Positions 1 through 6,841 of a stretch of DNA of 9,672 bases are shown piece after piece. A program made the translations under genes and the position numbers. Numbering within the stretch: the first letter of the stretch is position 1; each line of letters begins with the position of its first letter. Where the stretch lies: positions 9,017 through 18,688 of the forward strand of contig DMJQ01000191.1 in assembly GCA_003457065.1 (NCBI GenBank). The letters run 5' to 3'. The stretch comes from Clostridiales bacterium (GTDB lineage: Bacteria; Bacillota; Clostridia; Tissierellales; Sedimentibacteraceae). Under the pieces are notes generated by a model. The model was not told where the DNA came from and made no database searches. It saw only the letters and a list, made by a program, of their open reading frames with translations.

Positions 1-14
1 CCATGCCTGCCTCC
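1..14 (-). promoter_or_regulatory. RBS and start codon of a gene leaving the window leftward
   Basis: On the minus strand a perfect GGAGG (14-10) stands 5 nt before an ATG (4-2), the same spacing as at the macroglobulin gene further right. It lies downstream of the strong minus-strand promoter at 138-166, so a real gene probably begins here. Only its first codon is inside the window, so the product cannot be named. Confidence 0.6.
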
Positions 15-61
15 AGTAGTTATTTTGTGGTTCCTGCTGAGTTTAATAAATGGCTGCCGGA

Positions 62-120
62 GTGGTTTATTTCAAAGAGTTTTACTTTTTCTATTTTGAA
101 ATGATAAAACATACAACCAT
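62..120 (-). other. Two-tier inverted repeat in the leader of the left-edge gene
   Basis: Inside the predicted untranslated leader, a perfect 8-bp inverted repeat (69-76 with 95-102, 18-nt loop) is nested within a second stem (about 62-67 with 115-120). The RNA could fold as an extended hairpin with an asymmetric internal loop. I do not recognise a known riboswitch class, and the rest of the leader (5-61) shows no obvious terminator. The stems are AT-rich, so this may be fortuitous. Confidence 0.3.
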
Positions 121-137
121 GAATTAAATTTTTTATC

Positions 138-166
138 ATTATAGCATTTGCCAAACGCAGCGTCAA
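138..166 (-). promoter_or_regulatory. Near-consensus SigA promoter, minus strand
   Basis: Reading the minus strand, TTGACG (166-161) is followed after exactly 17 bp by a perfect TATAAT (143-138). The predicted start of transcription is near 131, giving a leader of about 125 nt before the ATG at 4. The spacer holds an imperfect 15-bp palindrome (144-158, GC-TTTG-G-CAAA-GC with one mismatched pair), which could be an operator. The heptamer TGACGCT occurs at the -35 (165-159) and again exactly 20 bp upstream (185-179). Promoter strength is inferred from the consensus match; the regulator is unknown. Confidence 0.75.
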
Positions 167-257
167 CACTTGGGAAATAGCGTCAGATAAACATTTATTA
201 CAGCGGAAAGGGTGAAGCAGAGAATTGTACATCATTCGTATAATGTAAATGTGGATA

Positions 258-297
258 TAAAAAATAAAATATGGGAGATGGTATTAACCATCTCCTA
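258..297 (-). terminator. Rho-independent terminator of the cupin gene
   Basis: On the minus strand GGAGATGG (295-288) and CCATCTCC (281-274) form a perfect 8-bp stem around a 6-nt loop (287-282). A G-U and an A-U pair can extend the stem. A T-rich run follows (271-258, TATTTTATTTTTTAT). The stem starts at the downstream TAG stop of the cupin frame (297-295), so the terminator fits the full-length, uninterrupted version of that gene. It also separates the cupin gene from the promoter at 138-166. Confidence 0.85.
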
Positions 298-885
298 ATG
301 AACTGCGTCTGCCTTGGTTTTTTGAACAGTGCCGTGCGGATGATTCGGCGGTGCGTAAATTGAATATAATTATAATGGCTTGCTGCCTGTGTTGATAAGG
401 TTGTGATATTTCCCTGCAGGTACAATAAAAGCATAGTCATCATACACATTTTCTTCAAAATTCATCGTGTCTTTTGTGTCGCCCATCTTGACAACTCCCT
501 GGCCTTCTTCGATTCGTACGAACTGATCAACATTCGGATGTACTTCCAGGCCGATGTCTTCTCCGGGGTTCAAGCTCATTAGTGTAAGCTGCAGGTGGTC
601 TCCCGTCCACAAAGCGATGCGATAATTATTGTTTTGTTTTGTGGCTTCACTAATATTAACCGCAAAAGGCTCAGGACCGTAATCTGTCATAACGGGTGTC
701 ATGTTATTACGGGAATGTTTCTCGTAACTCATTTTTGAATTATAATTTGCCGTGCTATAAGGGGACTGATTCTGCATCTGGTAAAAATACTGAGGCATAC
801 CCTGAGCATTATACAGCATATCCGGGTTGTACCACGGTGTGTACATATAGTTGGGGCACGGATATTTATTGTAAGGGTTATACAT
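295..885 (-). pseudogene. Cupin-domain protein interrupted by an in-frame TAA stop
   Basis: The frame starts at ATG 885 behind an AAGGAAGG ribosome site (900-893, 7-nt spacing). It encodes a Tyr/Asn/Pro/Gln-rich N-terminus (about residues 1-50), then a single cupin barrel. Cupin motif 1 is recognisable around H116 (HPNVDQ, with E126/E127 and G130), and motif 2 as P156-A-G-K-Y-H161 with N165. A TAA (372-370, codon 172) ends it at 171 residues. Directly after it the same frame continues for 24 codons, reading LYSIYAPPNHPHGTV and then a Lys-rich end, to TAG (297-295). That tail is, from memory, the usual end of this cupin family, where a Lys sits at the stop position, so AAA or AAG to TAA/TAG-type change (here AAA to TAA) is enough. 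What is lost is the last beta-strand and tail. Such cupins bind a metal or sugar-like ligand; the exact substrate is unknown. The gene has its own promoter region and terminator. It could still make a truncated protein, or the stop could be a sequencing error. Confidence 0.8.
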
Positions 886-910
886 TATTTTTCCTTCCTT
901 TCATAAGTTT

Positions 911-939
911 ATTATAATATCATATGCTTAAAATCTGCA
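911..939 (-). promoter_or_regulatory. Probable promoter of the cupin gene
   Basis: A perfect TATAAT lies on the minus strand at 916-911, about 25 bp upstream of the ATG and just before the AAGGAAGG ribosome site. The matching -35 position (939-934, TGCAGA) is a poor match, so the promoter is weak or needs an activator. It is divergent from the macroglobulin promoter, and the two share the 177-bp gap 886-1062. Confidence 0.4.
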
Positions 940-977
940 GTTGTTATTCTCTACTTTCGATATATTTGGCATTTTAT

Positions 978-1011
978 AATTCAAAATTCGATTGAGAATT
1001 TCAAAATTTTG
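978..1011 (+). repeat. 20-bp-spaced direct repeats over the macroglobulin promoter
   Basis: TTCAAAATT occurs at 980-988 and again at 1000-1008, exactly 20 bp apart (two helical turns). The first copy lies just upstream of the -35 box. The second lies in the spacer and forms part of a perfect 10-bp palindrome, CAAAATTTTG (1002-1011). The position suggests a regulator site, but the sequence is AT-rich and chance is possible. Confidence 0.35.
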
Positions 1012-1020
1012 GTATATAAT
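992..1020 (+). promoter_or_regulatory. SigA-type promoter of the macroglobulin operon
   Basis: TTGAGA (992-997) and a perfect TATAAT (1015-1020) are separated by 17 bp. Transcription should start near 1027, leaving a leader of about 36 nt. That leader contains a short inverted repeat (1025-1030 with 1039-1044) and a perfect GGAGG (1053-1057), 5 nt before the ATG at 1063. Confidence 0.75.
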
Positions 1021-1062
1021 GGAATCAATATTTCGTTGTATTGACGAACCATGGAGGTATAA

Positions 1063-4000
1063 ATGTTCAAACGTATTCTTTCACTGTTTTTATGCATGTG
1101 TATGATATTTACCGCATGTTCCAAAAAGACGGTTTCAAATGAAGATTTGAATGCACAAAGCACAGCGCCTGCTGATGACAAATTTGAACTGACAGCCCTG
1201 AAATCCGATAAGCAGGGTATTGATAATTCCGCAGGATTTCAGCTGACATCAAAGGAAAACATAAATAAAAAATATGTAAAGAATAACCTTGAGATTATTC
1301 CCGAAGAAGAATTTAAAATTGAAGAGCTTTCATCAACCGTGTACAACATAATTCCGTTATCTCGGCTTGAGAATGATAAGATTTATCAGTTGAAGCTGAA
1401 TGATGAGGAATATGTTTACTCATGGGCATTTCAAACAAAGAAAAAACTTGAGGTGGAAAGCACCCTGCCTGCCGATAAAAGCAGAGATGTCCCTCCCAAT
1501 TCAGGGATTGAGATGTACTTTACACTGGGGAACTTAGGAAAGATGGATGAGTTTTTTGAAATAAGTCCCAAAGTTGAGGGGAAGTTTATCAGAAAAAGCA
1601 GCTCGATTATTTTTGTTCCCGAACAATTAGAGCAAAACACAATTTATACCGTTACGATTAAAAAAGGATTTGGTTTAGAGGACGGTACCGACAAGCTGGA
1701 AGAGGATTATGTTTTTACTTTCGGTACACAAAAGGAAAATAATTCTCATATATACTTTGAAAGACCTATTATTAATATCTGTGAAGGCAATGCAAAGATA
1801 GTTGATGCCTGTGTAGGTGAAGAAAGGGAATATAATATCAACATTTATCAATACAAAAATGTTAATAAATTTGCCGAAGATGTGGATAGTTTTGCCGAAA
1901 CGGGCAATTTCCCCAAAAAACCGGATGAAAATAAACTTACACTCATAAATTCGGTAAAACAGAAACCTTTCATGAAAGATATGACTTATTACAGCAATGC
2001 GCTGTTTGAACTCCCAAATGAACTGGCAAAAGGATACTACCTGCTGGAATTCAGCAGTGATGATCCTCAAGAAAAACAGTACCTGTTTTTGCAGATAAAC
2101 GATATTTTAATTTTTAATGCTATGTTTGAAAAACAGATTCTTATTTTTGCAGGTGACGGAAATACAGGTGCGGGAATTAAGGGCGCAGAAGTGGTGCTGA
2201 ATGGCAAAACAATAGGACGTACCGGAGAAGACGGAACTCTTGTGTGCGACAAAGATCTTTCCGAATTAAAGAAAATCAGCATGAGAGTTAAAGCAAAGGG
2301 ATACAATGATTTTGTTTATGCCGATAGCTTTTTTATAAATAACTATTATTACAGGAATTTAAATGATTATAGCAGATATTTCAGTTATATTGATACTGAC
2401 AGGCCTGTTTATCAGCCGACTGATACAGTAAATGTATGGGGTATTGCAAGACTCAGGGATTACAGTGCCGTCAGCAGGGTGAGAGTAGAACTGGTTGAAC
2501 CGAGAACAGATTTGGTTCTGGAAACGAAGAATGTTAATCTGACGGGTATGGGAACATACGAAACCAAGTTTGATTTAAACAATATAGCTTCAGAATACTT
2601 GAAGATAAATGTTTATGACGGCGACAGTCTGATTTCAGATGAGTATATATCAATTAGAAAATATACGAAACCTATATACACCCTTGACGGTGAACCTGAC
2701 AAGAAGTTTGTCTTTAGCGGAGAAAGCCTGAATTATAAAATAAATGCAAATTTCTTTGACGGATATCCTGTTCCTAACTTAGAGCTTCATTTTGGTACAT
2801 ATAAATACAGCTATCATGAGGATACGGAATACACGGCGATGGATAATGTCATAAAGCTGAACGAAGACGGAGAAGCCACCGTAAGTGTAAATACGGATGT
2901 GAAAGGCAGTGAATGGCGTCCGACAGGCATCAGGATAAACTGCTACAACAATGAAGCGGAGGATACGACGGTCAGTATCTATGATGAGGTAAGTATTTTT
3001 ACCAAGCATAAAATGCTGGAAATGTATCAGGACATAAATGATCCGCAGTCAATAAATGTTTTGTTTCATGAACTGGATACTGCAGGCTATGATCAAGAGA
3101 AAAACTACGACTACTACGGCTATGAGGAACTAAGAGGAAAGCCATTAGACGATAAAATAAATGTAAAAATTATAGAAAGATATTATGAAAAGATAAAAAA
3201 AGGTGAGCAGTATGATTTTATCAACAAAGTAAATGAAGTAGAGTATGACTACAAAAAGGTGGAAAACATAATATATGACGATTATGTAAGTACAGTCTCA
3301 GGTATTGCCGATATAAAGATTCCCGGCTTCAGCGATGAAAAAATCTACAAGATAACAGCCTATTACGAAGATAACAACGGTGGTATCGAAGAGACAATAG
3401 ATGTATACGGAAAGAGATACGGATATTCAGAGGATTACTACAGACTGTACAGGGACGATGAGAAGGACAGCTACAGGCTGAATGATAATGTGAATCTTCA
3501 GTTGAACTATGGAAATGAAAAGGTCGAAAATTCGGAAAATGACAATCTGTTTATTATGTATATGCGAAGCGGTCTGATTGATTACACGGTTTCCGGAAAC
3601 ACAAATTTGCAGGTTGAATTTAAAGAAGCGTTCATACCTAATGTGAATGTATATGCCGTATACATTAAAAACGGATACATTTATCCCGTTATATACTATG
3701 ATGGTATGAATTACGATACATCGGAAAGGAAGATTAATCTGGACATTGTAACAGACAAGGAAGAATACAGACCAGGTGAGGAGGTCACGGTAAAAGTAAA
3801 GGCAACAGATGAAAATAATAAACCATGTGCTGCCGATGTGAACATAAGTGTGGTTGACGAAGCATATTTTGCCGTGTTTTCAAAGTATGTCGATACGCTG
3901 GAAAATTTATATCGTCACTCATGGTATGACGGACTCATAAAAACATATATGTCCAATATTGATTTAAGCCAAAACCGTGACGGAGGAGCCGAAAAGGGAG

Positions 4001-5892
4001 GCGGCGGAGGCGACGACAGCATTTTCAGGGAGAAATTTGAAGATACCGCTGTATTTAAAACAATAACCACAGGCAAGGATGGCAGCGGAACATTGAAATT
4101 CAGGCTGGCAGACAATCTTACCTCATGGCGCATAACATGTCAGGGAGTGACTAAAAATATGTATGCCGGAAGTGCAATTAAAAATATAACGGTGAGTCTG
4201 CCGTTTTGTGTTGATTTGATAATGGGAAAAGAATACCTTAAAGAAGATGAAATAAATGTATCGCTTAGAGCATTCGGCAGAAATATTACTGAGTCTGACA
4301 CTGTCGATTACAAAGTGATCGTCAGAAATGAGGAAACAGACAAAAAGACAGAATATTCCCAGTCAGCAGGTGCCGGAGACTTTGCTAAGATAAAATTAAA
4401 TAAGCTTCCAAAAGGGCAGTATGAAATTTCTGTCAAAGCAAAGTGCAAAGGCAATGAAGACGGCATCAGGGAAGAATTCGCCGTGGTTGATTCGTCTGTA
4501 TATTTTAATAATACTGATTACTACAAGCTTTCCGAAAAGACCGTACTGGATAAGGTTTATTCAAATCCTGTAATTACGTTGTTCAATGAGAGCACTTCTG
4601 ATTTTTACAACAGCCTGAACAAAATTTCATCGGACTATGGAAACAGAATTGACCAGACTGTCTGCTCAATGATTGCCTCGAAATACATCAATGATTATTT
4701 CGATACAGATTTGCATTTTAACGAAGAAGAGCTGCTTGATGAAATAGGCAGGTACGAATCCGAAGACGGCGGCATAAAACTTATGCCGTACTCAGCGCCC
4801 GATGCGGAACTGACAGCCAAGATGGTTCATATAGTCGATAATGATTATCTAAAAGAAAAAATGAAAGTGTATTTAAAAAATATACTCAGCATTGAAGAAT
4901 ACAGTACAGATGTTGCGGCAGCTTTGTGGGGCATGAGCAAGTACAGAGAGCCCGTGCTGCTTACAATTTACGATTTGCTGGAAAATCAGAGTCTTGAAGC
5001 ACGAGATAAAATTTATCTGTCCCTTGCCCTTGCAGAACTTGGAGATAACAAGACGGCCCGAAAGTATTACAGGGAATTTGCCGACGGACTGAAAGAAGCG
5101 GGAGATTATATGTACTATGGAGTTTGGACGGATGCTCAGGATAACTATGAACTGACGGCGCTTTTGTCGGTTTTGGGAGTGAAACTTCAGGAGTTTGATA
5201 CTTCCGACAGACTGTTTAAGTATATATACAATAAGCCTTCGAAATATACTCTCAGCAGCATTGAACAGCTGATTTATATAATGAACAGGGATATTATGAA
5301 GCTGGATGAAATCAAGGATTTATTCGGCGAAGTCACGGTTGATGCGGACGGTGCCAAAAAAACATATAAATTAAAGCTGTTTGACAGGGAGAGCTTTGCC
5401 GTTTCAAAGGATAAAATCAGGGATGTGAAATTCAGCAACATTAAGGGAAGCATAGCCTGCAAGGTTGATGCACTGGGAGATAAGGATGACCTGAATAAAA
5501 ATAAAACAGATGATTTTTCAATAAAAACAGCTTACATGCTGAATGAAACAGCTGCGGAACAAACAGTCTACAATCATTCGGATGTTGTTAAAGTAACTAT
5601 AACTCCGGTGTTTAAGTCAAGTGTTGAGTGCGGCTATTACGAGATAACCTATGTGATTCCATCGGGTTTCAGATATATTGATGCCGGAACGTTTTCATCG
5701 GCAGTTAACATAAACGGTCAGAAGCTTACCTTTAATTACTGGTACAGCAAGGATAATCCGGACCATAAACCGTTGGTGTTTTATATGCAGGCAGCCCAGA
5801 CGGGAAAATATACCGTGGACTATGTCGTAATAAAAGAAAGTATGGAAAACAGGCTGAATTATTTGGACAAATCGACACTTACAGTAAATTAG
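1063..5892 (+). CDS. Alpha-2-macroglobulin-like surface lipoprotein, thioester cysteine absent
   Basis: This is a very large (1609 aa) exported protein. A basic start (FKR), a hydrophobic stretch and a lipobox-like F-T-A-C19 predict lipid anchoring to the outer face of the membrane. In order: a Big_5/SbsA-type Ig-like domain (about 130-222, opening LPADKSRDVPP); an Ig-like/regulatory domain (about 356-425); an MG2 domain starting DTDRPVYQPTDTV (444-456); an MG3-like domain from about 536; an Asp/Tyr-rich stretch (about 670-830); a bait-region domain with YRPGEEV (902-908) and VVDEA (930-934); a Gly-rich linker (979-983 GGGGG); the A2M domain with FEDTAVF (992-998) and DNLTSWR (1017-1023); a helical TED-like region (about 1175-1425); and a C-terminal beta domain to 1609. 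Where the family has G-C-x-E-Q, this protein has N-R-I-D-Q (1194-1198): the Cys is Arg1195 and Glu is Asp1197, so no thioester can form. Bacterial A2Ms are thought to trap proteases or protect the envelope; here only non-covalent action is possible. Start choice rests on GGAGG 5 nt upstream and on the lipoprotein signal. It is probably cotranscribed with the next gene, 16 bp away. Confidence 0.9.
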   Translation: MFKRILSLFLCMCMIFTACSKKTVSNEDLNAQSTAPADDKFELTALKSDKQGIDNSAGFQLTSKENINKKYVKNNLEIIPEEEFKIEELSSTVYNIIPLSRLENDKIYQLKLNDEEYVYSWAFQTKKKLEVESTLPADKSRDVPPNSGIEMYFTLGNLGKMDEFFEISPKVEGKFIRKSSSIIFVPEQLEQNTIYTVTIKKGFGLEDGTDKLEEDYVFTFGTQKENNSHIYFERPIINICEGNAKIVDACVGEEREYNINIYQYKNVNKFAEDVDSFAETGNFPKKPDENKLTLINSVKQKPFMKDMTYYSNALFELPNELAKGYYLLEFSSDDPQEKQYLFLQINDILIFNAMFEKQILIFAGDGNTGAGIKGAEVVLNGKTIGRTGEDGTLVCDKDLSELKKISMRVKAKGYNDFVYADSFFINNYYYRNLNDYSRYFSYIDTDRPVYQPTDTVNVWGIARLRDYSAVSRVRVELVEPRTDLVLETKNVNLTGMGTYETKFDLNNIASEYLKINVYDGDSLISDEYISIRKYTKPIYTLDGEPDKKFVFSGESLNYKINANFFDGYPVPNLELHFGTYKYSYHEDTEYTAMDNVIKLNEDGEATVSVNTDVKGSEWRPTGIRINCYNNEAEDTTVSIYDEVSIFTKHKMLEMYQDINDPQSINVLFHELDTAGYDQEKNYDYYGYEELRGKPLDDKINVKIIERYYEKIKKGEQYDFINKVNEVEYDYKKVENIIYDDYVSTVSGIADIKIPGFSDEKIYKITAYYEDNNGGIEETIDVYGKRYGYSEDYYRLYRDDEKDSYRLNDNVNLQLNYGNEKVENSENDNLFIMYMRSGLIDYTVSGNTNLQVEFKEAFIPNVNVYAVYIKNGYIYPVIYYDGMNYDTSERKINLDIVTDKEEYRPGEEVTVKVKATDENNKPCAADVNISVVDEAYFAVFSKYVDTLENLYRHSWYDGLIKTYMSNIDLSQNRDGGAEKGGGGGDDSIFREKFEDTAVFKTITTGKDGSGTLKFRLADNLTSWRITCQGVTKNMYAGSAIKNITVSLPFCVDLIMGKEYLKEDEINVSLRAFGRNITESDTVDYKVIVRNEETDKKTEYSQSAGAGDFAKIKLNKLPKGQYEISVKAKCKGNEDGIREEFAVVDSSVYFNNTDYYKLSEKTVLDKVYSNPVITLFNESTSDFYNSLNKISSDYGNRIDQTVCSMIASKYINDYFDTDLHFNEEELLDEIGRYESEDGGIKLMPYSAPDAELTAKMVHIVDNDYLKEKMKVYLKNILSIEEYSTDVAAALWGMSKYREPVLLTIYDLLENQSLEARDKIYLSLALAELGDNKTARKYYREFADGLKEAGDYMYYGVWTDAQDNYELTALLSVLGVKLQEFDTSDRLFKYIYNKPSKYTLSSIEQLIYIMNRDIMKLDEIKDLFGEVTVDADGAKKTYKLKLFDRESFAVSKDKIRDVKFSNIKGSIACKVDALGDKDDLNKNKTDDFSIKTAYMLNETAAEQTVYNHSDVVKVTITPVFKSSVECGYYEITYVIPSGFRYIDAGTFSSAVNINGQKLTFNYWYSKDNPDHKPLVFYMQAAQTGKYTVDYVVIKESMENRLNYLDKSTLTVN

Positions 5893-5908
5893 CGGGATTG
5901 GTGAGAAA

Positions 5909-6802
5909 ATGCGCATAATAAAACCTGCTGCTGCGGTAATCATATTTTTAGTCGTCATGAGCTTAATAGGTGATTTCAAAAGCACAGATGCAAAAAGTCA
6001 TGAAAAAGAAGTATATTTATATGAAGGCAAAGAAAACCTGCAGTGTCTTTACTATGACGAAAGAGATTTTGTGAATATTAAAAATTTTGAGGTAAAGGAT
6101 GTAAAAGGCAGTATACGGGGATGTATACTGCCACATCATCTTATTGCCGCCGATCTGATACATGAAGTGTTTCAAAATGCGGGCAGCCAATATGAAACAG
6201 TGGTTCTAATAGGCCCCGATCATGAAAGCATTAATAAAGGGAAAGTTTTTACAACATTGAAGGATTGGCAGACTCCCATGGGAATTCTTGAAACTGACAC
6301 CGAAATAACCCACGAACTTTTAAAAGACAGCTTTGTTCTGACAGATGACGAAAAGCTGACTAAAGAGCATTCGGCATCAGGTATAATTCCGTTCATCAAG
6401 CATTACATGGGCGATGTTAAGGTGGTCACGCTGGTACTTACAAAACAGGTTAAATCAGAAGATATGGATAAAATGATTGAAAATTTATATGAAAGTGTTG
6501 ATGCAGAAAAAACACTTTTTATTGCTGCTGTTGATTTTTCACACTACCTGAATCTGGAAAGCGCCGAAAAGATGGATTTAATAACAATGAAAGCCATAGA
6601 AGACAGAGATATCAAAAAAATCATATCATTTACCAATTACAACCTTGATTCGCCGCCAAGCGTCGCTGCACTGCTCAAGATGATGAGCAAATTAAATGCC
6701 GACAATACATATCTGCTAAATCACAGCAATTCAGAGCTTGTTTTAAAAATAAAAACAAATGAAACAACAAGCTATCTGACATATTTGTTCTGCGGTGATT
6801 AA
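5909..6802 (+). CDS. Exported Memo / AmmeMemoRadiSam protein B-like protein
   Basis: The 297-residue product begins with a basic MRIIK and a hydrophobic segment (about 6-20), a signal peptide or membrane anchor without a lipobox. The rest matches the Memo family (AmmeMemoRadiSam system protein B), a fold related to extradiol dioxygenases. Visible motifs are LPHHL (74-78, H76), IGPDHES (101-107, H105), TPMG (122-125), EHSASG (153-158) and VDFSH (208-212, D209 and H212). These correspond to the metal-site His/Asp motifs. The region where the family usually has a Cys in CGRG reads DSPPSV (247-252), so that Cys seems lost. The ending LLNHSNS (269-275) is Memo-like. No radical-SAM or AMMECR1 partner is adjacent. 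The start is ATG with GGTGA (5900-5904) upstream, 16 bp after the macroglobulin stop, so the pair is likely one operon. Function is unknown; a metal-dependent envelope enzyme is inference. Confidence 0.8.
   Translation: MRIIKPAAAVIIFLVVMSLIGDFKSTDAKSHEKEVYLYEGKENLQCLYYDERDFVNIKNFEVKDVKGSIRGCILPHHLIAADLIHEVFQNAGSQYETVVLIGPDHESINKGKVFTTLKDWQTPMGILETDTEITHELLKDSFVLTDDEKLTKEHSASGIIPFIKHYMGDVKVVTLVLTKQVKSEDMDKMIENLYESVDAEKTLFIAAVDFSHYLNLESAEKMDLITMKAIEDRDIKKIISFTNYNLDSPPSVAALLKMMSKLNADNTYLLNHSNSELVLKIKTNETTSYLTYLFCGD
6107..6132 (+). other. Perfect 10-bp hairpin inside the Memo-like coding sequence
   Basis: GGCAGTATAC (6107-6116) and GTATACTGCC (6123-6132) are exact reverse complements around the loop GGGGAT. 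The element encodes residues 67-75 (GSIRGCILP), just before the first conserved His motif. No T-run follows, so it is not an intrinsic terminator. It could be an mRNA structure or a protein-binding dyad, or it could be chance. Confidence 0.45.
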
Positions 6803-6841
6803 ATATGAATAGCAGCATTTGTTACAGCAACAATCGCGAGC

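Noticed and set aside
20..235. 71-residue minus-strand reading frame
   Set aside because: It spans the promoter at 138-166 and the leader of the left-edge gene, has no good ribosome site, and resembles no family I know.
370..372. Programmed recoding (pyrrolysine, selenocysteine or altered code) at the cupin stop
   Set aside because: The codon is TAA, not TAG or TGA, and the MATE and Memo-like genes end normally at TAA. No recoding element is visible.
3915..4133. Proline-rich minus-strand frame within the macroglobulin gene
   Set aside because: It is the antisense of the Gly-rich linker and A2M domain; the sense frame is clearly the real gene.
6819..6833. Stem-loop between the convergent genes as a terminator
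   Set aside because: The stem is only 5 bp (TTGTT/AACAA) and there is no T-run on either strand.
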